From: Pseudomonadota bacterium
GTDB lineage: Bacteria > Pseudomonadota > Gammaproteobacteria > Burkholderiales > Burkholderiaceae_C
Assembly: GCA_029780695.1 (NCBI GenBank)
Contig: JAKOYD010000174.1
Coordinates: 33,091-97,090 of the forward strand
DNA: 64,000 nt
Reading direction: 5' to 3'
Each line of letters opens with the position of its first letter. Within the stretch, counting starts at the first letter, position 1. The position numbers were made by a program, and so were the translations under genes. Positions 54,676-63,154 of the stretch are shown here, piece by piece. The notes under the pieces are model-generated. The model saw nothing but the letters and a program-made list of their open reading frames with translations. It did not search any database and had not been told where the DNA came from.

Positions 54676-55095
54676 TTATGCCTCGCCGCCGGGCACGGGC
54701 GCCGGCGCGGCGGGCCGATCCAGCTGCCAGCTCGTCAGCTTGCCGCCGTCGAATTCGGCCGTCACGGACGACTCGCCCGGGTCGGTCCAGCGGTAGCGCT
54801 CGGGCTGCGTACCTTCGGGCGACAGGCGTTCGCCCAGCGACCGGGTGAGCGCCACCACGTGCAGCAGCGCCTGGCCTTGCTTCAGCTTGGCGTTGAGCAT
54901 GACCGCGCTGCCGACATAGCCAATGGGCTGGTCGGCCGCGCGCTTCATCACGTTGATGAGGCGCGTGTAGTACAGCAAAAACCACAGAACCAGCCCGCTG
55001 CCGAGCAGGGCCAGCCCCGACCAGCCGCCGGCGCGCCAGGCGCCCGCGCCCAGTGCAATGGCCGCCACGAGCGTGAGAATGCGTTGCCAGGTCAT
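54676..55095 (-). CDS. Small membrane protein of unknown function
   Basis: 139-residue protein with two N-terminal hydrophobic helices (about 5-45, MTWQRILTLVAAIALGAGAW then LALLGSGLVLWFLLYYTRL) followed by a soluble domain (about 50-130) containing KRAADQPIGYVGSAVMLNAK and YRWTDPGESSVTAEFDGGK. I do not recognise the family. It lies between radA and ilvE on the same strand, 25 bp after radA, so it is probably co-transcribed with radA. Confidence 0.7.
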   Translation of the reverse strand: MTWQRILTLVAAIALGAGAWRAGGWSGLALLGSGLVLWFLLYYTRLINVMKRAADQPIGYVGSAVMLNAKLKQGQALLHVVALTRSLGERLSPEGTQPERYRWTDPGESSVTAEFDGGKLTSWQLDRPAAPAPVPGGEA

Positions 55096-55120
55096 GGGGC
55101 GATTGTCGCGTGTGGCGGCG

Positions 55121-56512
55121 TCAGTCCAGCCCGCGCACCAGCGCCATCGCCTCGTCCACGCGTTCGACGGCGTGGATGGTGAGCCCCTCGAACGCCTTGT
55201 CGGCCTTCTTCGGCGCGTTGGCCTTGGGCACCACGGCGACGGAAAAGCCGAGCTTGGCGGCCTCTTTCAGCCGCTCCTGTCCGCGCGGCGCGGGGCGCAC
55301 TTCGCCGGCCAGGCCGACTTCGCCAAAAGCGATGAAGCCCTTCGGTAAAGCTTTGCCGCGCAGGCTGCTGGTGATGGCCAGCATCACCGCCAGGTCGGCC
55401 GCGGGCTCGCTGATGCGCACGCCGCCCACGGCGTTGACGAACACGTCCTGGTCGCCCGTGGCCACGCCCGCGTGCTGGTGCAGCACCGCCAGCAGCATGG
55501 CCAGGCGGTCGCGCTCCAGCCCCACCGACAGGCGGCGCGGGCTGACGCCGCCCGAATCGACCAGCGCCTGAATCTCGACCAGCATCGGCCGCGTGCCCTC
55601 CAGCGTGACCAGCACGCAACTGCCGGGCACGGGCTGCGCGTGCTGGCTCAAAAAGATGGCGCTCGGGTTGCTGACGCCTTTCAGCCCGCGCTCGGTCATG
55701 GCAAACACGCCGATCTCGTTGACGGCGCCAAAGCGGTTCTTGATGGCGCGGATCAGGCGGAAGCTGCTGTGCGTGTCGCCCTCGAAATACAGCACCGTGT
55801 CCACCATGTGCTCCAGCACGCGCGGGCCGGCCAGCTGGCCGTCCTTGGTGACGTGGCCGACCAGCACGATGGCGCAGCCGCTCGACTTGGCCCAGCGCGT
55901 CAGGTGCGCCGCGCATTCGCGCACCTGCGCCACGCTGCCGGGCGCGCTGGTGAGCTGGTCGGAGTAAACGGTCTGGATCGAGTCAATCACGGCCACAGCC
56001 GGCTTCTGGTCTGCGAGTGTTGCTATGATTTTTTCAAGTTGTATCTCGGCCAGCACGGCCACCTGCGAGCCGGTGATGCCCAGTCGGCGTGCGCGCAGCG
56101 CCACCTGCGCGCCGCTTTCCTCGCCCGTCACGTACAGCGTCGGCAGGCCGGCGCGCTGCAGCGCATCCACGGCCTGCAGCAGCAGCGTCGACTTGCCGAT
56201 GCCCGGATCGCCGCCGATCAGCACCACGCCGCCTTCGACGATGCCGCCGCCCAGCACGCGGTCCAGCTCGCCCTGGCCGGTGGGGGTGCGGGCCACGTCC
56301 ACCGCCTCGATGGCGGCCAGCGGGCGCACTTCGCTCGACGGCGCCAGCGCCGAAAACGTGGCGCCCAGGCGGTTCTTGCCGCCCGCCGCGGGCGCCTCGG
56401 CCACGCTTTCCACCAGGGTGTTCCACGCGCCGCAGCCCGGGCACTTGCCCAGCCAGCGCGGGCTGGTGGCGCCGCATGCGTTGCAGGTGTAGGTGGTCTT
56501 GGGGCTGGCCAT
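55121..56512 (-). CDS. radA: DNA repair helicase-like ATPase RadA
   Basis: 463-residue RecA-like protein (Sms/RadA) for processing recombination intermediates. N-terminal four-Cys zinc finger (CNACGATSPRWLGKCPGCGAW), Walker A GGDPGIGKSTLLLQ, the RadA-specific KNRFG motif in RAIKNRFGAVNEIGVF, and a C-terminal Lon-protease-like domain (about 290-463). An island of atypical codons with GCTATGATTTTTTCAAG lies at 56022 in the ATPase region. Divergent from the MFS gene. Confidence 0.96.
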   Translation of the reverse strand: MASPKTTYTCNACGATSPRWLGKCPGCGAWNTLVESVAEAPAAGGKNRLGATFSALAPSSEVRPLAAIEAVDVARTPTGQGELDRVLGGGIVEGGVVLIGGDPGIGKSTLLLQAVDALQRAGLPTLYVTGEESGAQVALRARRLGITGSQVAVLAEIQLEKIIATLADQKPAVAVIDSIQTVYSDQLTSAPGSVAQVRECAAHLTRWAKSSGCAIVLVGHVTKDGQLAGPRVLEHMVDTVLYFEGDTHSSFRLIRAIKNRFGAVNEIGVFAMTERGLKGVSNPSAIFLSQHAQPVPGSCVLVTLEGTRPMLVEIQALVDSGGVSPRRLSVGLERDRLAMLLAVLHQHAGVATGDQDVFVNAVGGVRISEPAADLAVMLAITSSLRGKALPKGFIAFGEVGLAGEVRPAPRGQERLKEAAKLGFSVAVVPKANAPKKADKAFEGLTIHAVERVDEAMALVRGLD

Positions 56513-56639
56513 GGCGCGATCCTATCTGGCGGCGCGCGTCAACCGACCGGCCGCGCCAGCGGTTGAGGGGTGCCGTGGCAGCGCCAAACCGCTACCATGC
56601 GCCACCTTTTGTGTTTACTTTGACCCGAGGATCGAGCCC

Positions 56640-57872
56640 ATGTCCAGCGCGCCCGCCACCGCCGTTTCCGGTCAGCCGCCCGTTTCACGCAACCGCCTGC
56701 TTTTCACGTCCGGCCTCGGCTGGATGTTCGACGCCATGGACGTCGGCCTGCTGTCGTTCATCCTCGCGGCGCTGAAGGCCGACTGGGGCCTGACGCCGGG
56801 GCAGATGGGCTGGATCGGTGCCATCAACTCCATCGGCATGGCGGTCGGCGCCATCATGTTCGGCATGATGGCCGACCGCATCGGCCGCAAGCAGGTGTTC
56901 GTCATCACGCTGCTGCTGTTCGCCATTGCCAGCGGGCTGTCGGCCTTTGCCACCACGCTGGCGGTGCTGATGGTGTTGCGCTTCTTCATCGGCATGGGCC
57001 TGGGTGGCGAACTGCCGGTGGCCAGCACCTATGTGTCGGAGCGCGTGCCGGCGCACGAGCGGGGGCGCGTCGTGGTGCTGCTGGAAAGCTTCTGGGCGCT
57101 GGGCTGGATTCTGGCGGCGCTGATCGCCTACTTCGTCATGCCGCGCTTCGACAAGGACATGGGCTGGCGCGTGGCGCTGGTGCTGGGGGCGCTGCCGGCC
57201 ATCTACGCGCTGTATCTGCGCCGCAAGCTGCCCGACGACAAGCCCACCGCCCCGCCGTCGGCCGGCCTGCCGTGGTCGGCGCGGCTGGCGCGCCTGTGGG
57301 CGCCCGAGCACGGCCGCAGCACGCTGATGCTGTGGATCCTGTGGTTCACCGTGGTGTTCTCGTACTACGGCATGTTCCTGTGGCTGCCCAGCGTCATGGT
57401 CGGCAAGGGCTTTGCGCTGATCAAGAGCTTTGAATACGTGCTGATGATGACGCTGGCGCAACTGCCCGGCTACTTCACCGCCGCCTGGCTGATCGAGCGC
57501 GCGGGCCGCAAGTTCGTGCTGGTCGTGTACCTGCTGGGCACGGCCGCCAGCGCCTGGGCCTTTGGCAATGCGACGACCGAGGGCTCGCTGCTGCTGTTTG
57601 GCGCGCTGCTGTCGTTCTTCAACCTGGGCGCGTGGGGCGCGCTGTACGCCTATTCGCCCGAAAACTACCCGGCCCCGATCCGTGCCAGCGGCGTGGGCAC
57701 GGCGGCTGGCGTGGGCCGCATTGGTGGCATTCTGGGGCCGCTGGCGATCCCCTTCCTGGGTGCGCAGGGCTGGAGCACGGGCGCCATCTTTCTGCTGTTC
57801 GCCATTACCATCGCCGTGGGTGCTGCGGCGGTGGCGCTGCTGGGCCGCGAAACGCGCGGCCAGGCCGTCTGA
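56640..57872 (+). CDS. MFS transporter, aromatic/organic-acid type
   Basis: 410-residue permease with twelve helices. It has LGWMFDAMDVGLLSFIL (the D..D.G pattern of the sugar/aromatic acid MFS group), the loop 2-3 signature GMMADRIGRKQVF, and FIGMGLGGELPVASTYVSE. The substrate is not decidable; niacin-, aromatic-acid- and metabolite/H+ symporters share these motifs. The start at 56640 has GAGG upstream; the longer frame is rejected. It is followed by the BLUF gene after 32 bp, likely in one transcript. Confidence 0.88.
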   Translation: MSSAPATAVSGQPPVSRNRLLFTSGLGWMFDAMDVGLLSFILAALKADWGLTPGQMGWIGAINSIGMAVGAIMFGMMADRIGRKQVFVITLLLFAIASGLSAFATTLAVLMVLRFFIGMGLGGELPVASTYVSERVPAHERGRVVVLLESFWALGWILAALIAYFVMPRFDKDMGWRVALVLGALPAIYALYLRRKLPDDKPTAPPSAGLPWSARLARLWAPEHGRSTLMLWILWFTVVFSYYGMFLWLPSVMVGKGFALIKSFEYVLMMTLAQLPGYFTAAWLIERAGRKFVLVVYLLGTAASAWAFGNATTEGSLLLFGALLSFFNLGAWGALYAYSPENYPAPIRASGVGTAAGVGRIGGILGPLAIPFLGAQGWSTGAIFLLFAITIAVGAAAVALLGRETRGQAV

Positions 57873-57904
57873 GCGGCAGTTCACATTCCTCGGGAGTCGA
57901 TTGC

Positions 57905-58339
57905 ATGAACCTGTCCTGGTGCTACCTCAGCGCGGCCACACCGGCCTTCGACGTCGGGCGGCTTGATGAGCTTTACCGGTCGGCGCGTGAATTCAATGCC
58001 GCGCGCCAGATCAGCGGCGTGCTGCTGTACGGGCACGGGCGCTTCTGCCAGATGATCGAGGGGCCTGAAGCCGGCATGCGCGAGGTGATCGCGCGCGTGC
58101 ACGACAGCGCGCTGCACGCCGATCTGCTGACGCTGCACCAGGAGCCGGTGGCGGTGCCGGCGTTTGCGTCCTGGTCGCTCGGCACCGCCAGCGACTGGCG
58201 CGGCCAGCGCACCTCGTCAGCGGGCTCAACACTCGACACCCTGACGCCGGCGCAGCAGGCCGCTTGCCGCGTGCTGCAGCATTTCATCGACTGGGAAGAC
58301 GCCGGCGCGACGCAGGACTTCACGCCGATCCGCTACTGA
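57905..58339 (+). CDS. Stand-alone BLUF blue-light photoreceptor
   Basis: 144-residue protein consisting of one BLUF domain and a short helical tail. The flavin-site residues are conserved: Tyr7 (WCYLSAA), Asn31 (REFNAARQISGVLLY), Gln48 (GRFCQMIEGP) and Trp89 (FASWSLG), as in AppA/PixD-type domains where light rewires the Tyr-Gln hydrogen bond at FAD. There is no fused output domain, so it should act through a protein partner. GGGAG precedes the ATG. It lies 32 bp after the MFS gene, and the nitronate monooxygenase gene converges on it. Confidence 0.87.
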   Translation: MNLSWCYLSAATPAFDVGRLDELYRSAREFNAARQISGVLLYGHGRFCQMIEGPEAGMREVIARVHDSALHADLLTLHQEPVAVPAFASWSLGTASDWRGQRTSSAGSTLDTLTPAQQAACRVLQHFIDWEDAGATQDFTPIRY

Positions 58340-58362
58340 ACGGCGCCCTTGGCCGGCGTGCT

Positions 58363-59439
58363 TCAGCCGGCGTCAAAGCCTTGCGCCAGCGCGCGCACGA
58401 TATCGGCGGCCGGCGCGCTTTGGCAGCCGCTGGCGTTCTGGCCGCTCCACAGCGGGCTGAAGTCGGTGCGCCCGCGCCCTTCGGCCGCCGCGCGCAGCGG
58501 CCCCATGGCGGCGGTGGCCAGCGGAAACGCCGGCGCCACCGGGCTAAGGCCGGTGCTGAAATGCGCCGCGCCGTCCGGCTGCCCCAGCTCACGCATCGCC
58601 CGGTTGACGATGCCGCGCGCCGGCCGCCCGGTGAAAACGTTGGTCAGCGCCGTATGGCGGGCGGCCTCGCTTTGCAGCGCGGCGCGGTGCAGCGGCGTGG
58701 TGGTGGCCTCGTCGGCGCACAGCAGGGCCGTGCCCACCTGCACGCCCGCCGCGCCCAGCGCCATGGCGGCGCGCACGCTGGCCGCATCGGCCACGCCGCC
58801 GGCGGCGATGACCGGCAGTCGGACCGCCTGCACCACCTGCGGCAGCAGGGTGAACGTGCCCATCTGCTCGCTCAGGTCCATGCCCAGAAAATGCCCACGG
58901 TGCCCGCCCGCTTCCAGCCCCTGCGCAATCACGGCGTCCGCGCCATGCTCCTGAAGCCATAGCGCTTCGCGCACGGTGGTGGCCGACGCCAGCACGAAGG
59001 CGCCCCACGACTTGACGCGAGCCAGCAAATCGGGCGCGGGCAGGCCAAAGTGAAAGCTGACCACGGCGGGGCGGAATTCAGCCAGCAGCGCGGCGCCCTC
59101 GGCGTCGAAGGGACGGCGCCCCGGACCGGCGGGAACGGCGTCCACGTTCAGCCCCAGCTCATCGTAATAAGGCTTTAACGCGGCGCGCCAGGCGGCCTCG
59201 CGCGCCGCGTCGGGCACGGGCGGCGTGTGGCAGAAAAAGTTGACGTTGTAGGGCAGGCCGCTGGCCTGCAACGCGTGCAATTCGGCGCGCAGCGCGTCGG
59301 GCGCCAGCATGGCGCACGGCAGCGACCCCAGCGCGCCGGCGTGGCCGCAGGCAATGGCCAGCGCGCTGCCCTGCACGCCCGCCATCGGCGCCTGGATGAA
59401 GGGAAGGCGGGTTTGCAAGCGGTCGGCAAGTGGGTTCAT
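58363..59439 (-). CDS. Nitronate monooxygenase-like FMN enzyme
   Basis: 358-residue TIM-barrel flavoprotein of the 2-nitropropane dioxygenase family. Visible FMN-site motifs are PFIQAPMAGVQG, VVSFHFGLP, ADAVIAQGLEAGGHRG, VIAAGGVADAASVRAAMALGAAGVQVGTALL and FTGRPARGIVNR. Such enzymes oxidise toxic nitronates such as propionate-3-nitronate. The start is uncertain: MNPLADRLQ at 59439 or six codons upstream at 59457; neither has a good ribosome site. Divergent from hpaR, with the palindrome at 59485-59504 between them. Confidence 0.88.
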   Translation of the reverse strand: MNPLADRLQTRLPFIQAPMAGVQGSALAIACGHAGALGSLPCAMLAPDALRAELHALQASGLPYNVNFFCHTPPVPDAAREAAWRAALKPYYDELGLNVDAVPAGPGRRPFDAEGAALLAEFRPAVVSFHFGLPAPDLLARVKSWGAFVLASATTVREALWLQEHGADAVIAQGLEAGGHRGHFLGMDLSEQMGTFTLLPQVVQAVRLPVIAAGGVADAASVRAAMALGAAGVQVGTALLCADEATTTPLHRAALQSEAARHTALTNVFTGRPARGIVNRAMRELGQPDGAAHFSTGLSPVAPAFPLATAAMGPLRAAAEGRGRTDFSPLWSGQNASGCQSAPAADIVRALAQGFDAG

Positions 59440-59484
59440 GCGTGGCATTGTGGCCACAGCTGAAAAAGCTTGCGTTCCGGCGAG

Positions 59485-59504
59485 TTATTTAATACATTAA
59501 ATAA
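59485..59504. promoter_or_regulatory. AT-rich palindromic operator touching the hpaR start codon
   Basis: TTATTTAAT and ATTAAATAA around AC form a perfect 20-bp palindrome in otherwise GC-rich DNA. Its last base is directly followed by the ATG of hpaR, leaving no space for a ribosome site. It fits a MarR-family dimer site and is well placed to control both hpaR-hpaG-hpaE and the divergent monooxygenase gene. Confidence 0.7.
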
Positions 59505-60011
59505 ATGCCTCGCCACCCACCCTTCGTCCACCGCAATCTGCCGCTGCTGCTGCTCAAGGCGCGCGAGTCGCTGATGCAAAGCCGCCGCCCGGCCCTGCGC
59601 GGGCATGGGCTGTCCGACCAGCAGTGGCGCGTGCTGCGCGTGCTGGCCGATCCGGCGCATGCCAGCGGGCTGGACACCGGCCGCCTGGCGCGCGAGGCGC
59701 ACCTGCTGGGCCCCAGCCTGACAGGCATGCTGGCGCGCATGGAGCAGGGTGGCCTGCTGCTGCGCCAGCGCTGCCCGATGGACGCGCGCCGCAGCGTGGT
59801 GCGCGCCACCGAAGACGGGCTGGCGCTGGCTGCCTCGCTGGCCGTGGCCATCGAAGCGCAGTACGACGAACTGGACGCGCGCCTGGGCCGGCCCAAGCTG
59901 GCGCAGCTGTACCAGCTGCTGGACGAAGTGATCGAGCTGAACCCGAACCTGAACGAGGAGAAAGACACCGTGCCTGACGAAGCCACCCTATTGACCGAGG
60001 CGGCCGCATGA
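59505..60011 (+). CDS. hpaR: MarR-family regulator of homoprotocatechuate degradation
   Basis: 168-residue winged-helix repressor. RNLPLLLLKARESLMQSRRP and GLSDQQWRVLRVLAD are typical of HpaR; the recognition helix is LGPSLTGMLARMEQGG and the wing contains PMDARRSVVRAT. In the known hpa system HpaR represses the meta-cleavage genes until homoprotocatechuate or a relative binds. Its stop overlaps the hpaG1 start (ATGA). The start codon directly follows a perfect palindrome, which suggests a leaderless, self-regulated message. Confidence 0.9.
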   Translation: MPRHPPFVHRNLPLLLLKARESLMQSRRPALRGHGLSDQQWRVLRVLADPAHASGLDTGRLAREAHLLGPSLTGMLARMEQGGLLLRQRCPMDARRSVVRATEDGLALAASLAVAIEAQYDELDARLGRPKLAQLYQLLDEVIELNPNLNEEKDTVPDEATLLTEAAA

Positions 60012-60691
60012 GCGCCGCCCGCTGGCTGCCGCAAGGCACCGTGTATGGCCCGCTGCTGAACTTTCAGCGCGAATGGGGCCTGTGGGCGCCGCGCATGACC
60101 GATGCGCCCTACAAAGCCGCGCCCAAGGCGCCGGTGCTGTATATCAAGACCGCCAACACCTTCACGCCGTGCGGCGGCGCCATCGCCGTGCCGGGCCAGG
60201 TCGAAGTGGGTGCGGCGCTTGGGCTGGTCATCGGCGAATCAGTGCTGAATCAGGCTTCTTCGCCCGCCATTCAACCGTTTGATGCTATCAATCATGAAGC
60301 ATTCGAGTGCGTTTTGCTGAATGACCTGAGCCTGCCGCACGCCAGCTATTACCGCCCGCCGATCCGCTTTCGCAACCGCGACGGCTTTCTGGGCTGTGGT
60401 GCCGGCAGCGTGTCGCTGACGCTGCAAGCGCTGGCGCAACTGAAGCTGGACGTGCGCGTCAACGGCCAGCCCGTGCAGACCGTCGACCTGGGTACCTTGG
60501 TGCGCGACGCCGCCGCGCTGCTGCAGGCCGTGGGTGAATTCATGACGCTGCAACCCGGCGACGTGCTGATGCTCGGCACCGACTGCCTGGACGACGGCGC
60601 GCGCCCGCGCGCCCAAGCGGGCGACCGCATCGAGATCAGCGCGCCGGGCTTTGCGCCGCTGGTCAACACCTTGGTTGAGGAGGCCGCATGA
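60008..60691 (+). CDS. hpaG1: HpaG N-terminal-type subunit (isomerase/decarboxylase, FAH fold)
   Basis: 227-residue fumarylacetoacetase-fold protein matching the N-terminal half of HpaG, the bifunctional OPET decarboxylase/HHDD isomerase of the homoprotocatechuate path. TVYGPLLNFQREW, APVLYIKTANTFTPCGG, NDLSLPHASYYRPPIRF and GDVLMLGTD are visible. Compared with E. coli HpaG the stretch from about residue 76 to 104 (ESVLNQASSPAIQPFDAINH) is about six residues longer, AT-rich and unlike the family, and contains the GCTATCAA repeat word. It overlaps both hpaR and hpaG2 by 4 bases. Confidence 0.87.
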   Translation: MSAARWLPQGTVYGPLLNFQREWGLWAPRMTDAPYKAAPKAPVLYIKTANTFTPCGGAIAVPGQVEVGAALGLVIGESVLNQASSPAIQPFDAINHEAFECVLLNDLSLPHASYYRPPIRFRNRDGFLGCGAGSVSLTLQALAQLKLDVRVNGQPVQTVDLGTLVRDAAALLQAVGEFMTLQPGDVLMLGTDCLDDGARPRAQAGDRIEISAPGFAPLVNTLVEEAA

Positions 60692-61467
60692 GCAAACACG
60701 CCCGCATCGCCTGGGCCGGCGCCGTGCACCGCGCCATCGAGCGCGATGGCCAGCTGGAACTGCAAACCCCTGCGTTCAAAGGCCGCCTGCTCAATTTCAA
60801 TGAAGTGGTGTGGCTGTCGCCGCTGCCCGACATGCCCCCGCACCGTCCGCGCACCGTGCTGGCGCTGGCCATCAACTATGCCGACCACGCGAAAGAACTG
60901 GCCTTCAAGCCACCCGAGGAGCCGCTGGCCTTTGCTAAGGGCGCCGCGTCGTTCACCGGCCACCGCGCCTTTACCGTGCGGCCCGATGACGTGACGAACA
61001 TGCACTACGAATGCGAGCTGGCCGTGGTCATTGGCCGCGAGGCGAAGCACGTGCACGCGCACGATGCGTATGACTTCGTGCGCGGCTACACCGTGGCCAA
61101 CGACTACGCCATCCGCGACTACCTCGAAAACTGGTACCGCCCCAACCTGCGCGTGAAGAACCGCGACACCTGCACCCCCATCGGCCCCTGGCTGGTCGAT
61201 GCGGCCGACGTGCCCGACCCGATGAACCTGGCGCTGCACACCACCGTCAACGGGCAGGTCACGCAGCAGGGCAACACCCGCGACATGGTGTTCGACGTGC
61301 CGACGCTGATCGAGTACTTCACGAGCTTCATGACGCTGTACCCCGGCGACCTGATCCTGACCGGCACGCCCGACGGCGTGGTCGACTGCCCGGTGGGCAG
61401 CCACGTGGTGTGCGCCATCGAAGGCATTGGCGCACTGGAAAACACCATCGTTGCCGCGACCCAATGA
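60688..61467 (+). CDS. hpaG2: HpaG C-terminal-type subunit (isomerase/decarboxylase, FAH fold)
   Basis: 259-residue FAH-fold enzyme corresponding to the C-terminal half of HpaG. LALAINYADHAKELAFKPPE, the metal ligands in MHYECELAVVIG (Glu-x-Glu) with a downstream Asp in VANDYAIRDYLENWYRPN, and GDLILTGTPDGV are all present. Together with HpaG1 it catalyses decarboxylation and isomerisation of ring-cleavage products of homoprotocatechuate. The 4-base overlap with hpaG1 implies equal translation. Followed by a large inverted repeat. Confidence 0.92.
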   Translation: MSKHARIAWAGAVHRAIERDGQLELQTPAFKGRLLNFNEVVWLSPLPDMPPHRPRTVLALAINYADHAKELAFKPPEEPLAFAKGAASFTGHRAFTVRPDDVTNMHYECELAVVIGREAKHVHAHDAYDFVRGYTVANDYAIRDYLENWYRPNLRVKNRDTCTPIGPWLVDAADVPDPMNLALHTTVNGQVTQQGNTRDMVFDVPTLIEYFTSFMTLYPGDLILTGTPDGVVDCPVGSHVVCAIEGIGALENTIVAATQ

Positions 61468-61478
61468 AGACGCAACAG

Positions 61479-61581
61479 CCGGACGCGAAGGACGCGAAGA
61501 GCACGCGAAGGACGCAAAAGGAACAGCCAAGCAAGGTTTTTTTCGCGTTCTTCGCGCAACCTTGGCGACCTTCGCGTCCGG
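61479..61581. repeat. Large imperfect inverted repeat between hpaG2 and hpaE
   Basis: The outer arms CCGGACGCGAAGG (61479-61491) and CCTTCGCGTCCGG (61569-61581) are perfect complements. The pairing continues inward with mismatches through repeats of ACGCGAAGG and CGCAAAAGGA against TTTTTTCGCG and TTCTTCGCG. The whole 103 bp can form one long hairpin inside the operon. It has no coding character. Confidence 0.85.
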
Positions 61582-61613
61582 TATTGTTTTTTTGAACTTG
61601 AACAAACGCCACC

Positions 61614-63083
61614 ATGAAAATTGACCACCTCATCAACGGCAAGTCCGTTGCCAGCGACAGCTACTTTGAAACCACCAACCCCGCCACGCAGCAGGTGCTG
61701 GCCGAAGTCGCCGCCGGCGGCGAGGCTGAAATCCACGCCGCGGTCGCCGCCGCCAAGGCCGCCTTCCCCGCCTGGGCCGGCTTGCCCGCCACCGAGCGCG
61801 CCAAGAAGGTCCGCGCCCTGGGCGAGTTGATCGCCAAGCACGTGCCGGAAATCTCGAAAACCGAGACCGACGACACCGGCCAGACCATCAGCCAGACCGG
61901 CAAGCAACTGGTGCCGCGCGCGGCCGACAACTTCACCTATTTCGCCGAGATGTGCACGCGCGTCGACGGCCACACCTACCCCACGCCCACGCACCTGAAC
62001 TACACGCTGTTCCACCCGGTAGGCGTGTGCGCGCTGATCAGCCCGTGGAACGTGCCCTTCATGACCGCGACGTGGAAGGTCGCGCCGTGCCTGGCCTTCG
62101 GCAACACGGCGGTGCTGAAGATGAGCGAACTCTCGCCGCTGACCGCCGCGCGCCTGGGAGAACTGGCGCTGGAGGCGGGCATCCCCGGCGGCGTGTTGAA
62201 CGTGGTGCACGGCTTTGGCAAGGACACCGGCGAGCCGCTGTGCGCGCACCCCGACGTGCGCGCGATCTCATTCACCGGCAGCACCGCCACCGGCAACCGC
62301 ATCGTCAAGACCGCGGGCCTGAAGAAATTCAGCATGGAGCTGGGTGGCAAAAGCCCCTTCGTGGTCTTCGACGACGCCGACCTTGACCGCGCGCTGGACG
62401 CCGCCCTGTTCATGATCTTCAGCAACAACGGCGAACGCTGCACGGCGGGCAGCCGCATCCTGGTGCAGCAAAGCATCTACGCCGACTTTGCGGCCAGGTT
62501 TGCCGAGCGCGCGAAGAAGATCACGGTGGGCGACCCGCAGGACGAGAAAACCATCATCGGCCCCATGATTTCGCAAGGCCATCTCGCCAAGGTGCGCAGC
62601 TACATCGAGCTGGGGCCGAAAGAGGGCGCTACGCTGCTGTGCGGCGGGCTGGACCGCCCGTCGTATGCGGCCGAGTTGCCCGCGCACGTGGCCCAAGGCA
62701 ACTACGTTTGGCCCACGGTGTTCGCCGACGTCGACAACCGCATGAAGATCGCGCAGGAAGAAATCTTCGGCCCCGTCGCCTGCCTGATCCCGTTCAAGGA
62801 CGAGGCCGACGCGATTGAAAAAGCCAACGACATCGACTACGGCCTGTCGAGCTACGTGTGGAGCGAGAACATCGGCCGCGCCCACCGCGTGGCCGCCGCC
62901 ATCGAGGCCGGCATGTGCTTCGTCAACAGCCAGAACGTGCGCGATCTGCGCCAGCCCTTCGGCGGCACCAAGGCCAGCGGCACCGGGCGCGAAGGCGGCA
63001 CCTGGAGCTACGAGGTGTTCCTGGAGCCGAAGAACGTGGCGGTGTCGATGGGCTCGCACCACATTCCGCACTGGGGCGTGTGA
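61614..63083 (+). CDS. hpaE: 5-carboxymethyl-2-hydroxymuconate semialdehyde dehydrogenase
   Basis: 489-residue NAD-dependent aldehyde dehydrogenase. The catalytic Cys is in SNNGERCTAGSRIL and the general-base Glu in FSMELGGKSPFVVF; SPWNVPFMTATWKVAP and SFTGSTATGNRI form the cofactor site. It oxidises the semialdehyde made by HpaD ring cleavage, the step before HpaG substrates are formed. Position after hpaG1-hpaG2 supports the HpaE assignment over other ALDHs. The long inverted repeat lies just upstream and no strong ribosome site is seen. Confidence 0.92.
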   Translation: MKIDHLINGKSVASDSYFETTNPATQQVLAEVAAGGEAEIHAAVAAAKAAFPAWAGLPATERAKKVRALGELIAKHVPEISKTETDDTGQTISQTGKQLVPRAADNFTYFAEMCTRVDGHTYPTPTHLNYTLFHPVGVCALISPWNVPFMTATWKVAPCLAFGNTAVLKMSELSPLTAARLGELALEAGIPGGVLNVVHGFGKDTGEPLCAHPDVRAISFTGSTATGNRIVKTAGLKKFSMELGGKSPFVVFDDADLDRALDAALFMIFSNNGERCTAGSRILVQQSIYADFAARFAERAKKITVGDPQDEKTIIGPMISQGHLAKVRSYIELGPKEGATLLCGGLDRPSYAAELPAHVAQGNYVWPTVFADVDNRMKIAQEEIFGPVACLIPFKDEADAIEKANDIDYGLSSYVWSENIGRAHRVAAAIEAGMCFVNSQNVRDLRQPFGGTKASGTGREGGTWSYEVFLEPKNVAVSMGSHHIPHWGV

Positions 63084-63154
63084 GGTGAAGCGCCCTTGAG
63101 TCGCTTCGCGCCGTTTTTCTGGCTTTCAACCAACGATCAACTGAGGAGACACGC

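Noticed and set aside
61410..61624. Short frames in the hpaG2-hpaE gap
   Set aside because: They translate the inverted repeat of CGCGAAGGA units; low-complexity Lys/Arg-rich product and no ribosome site.
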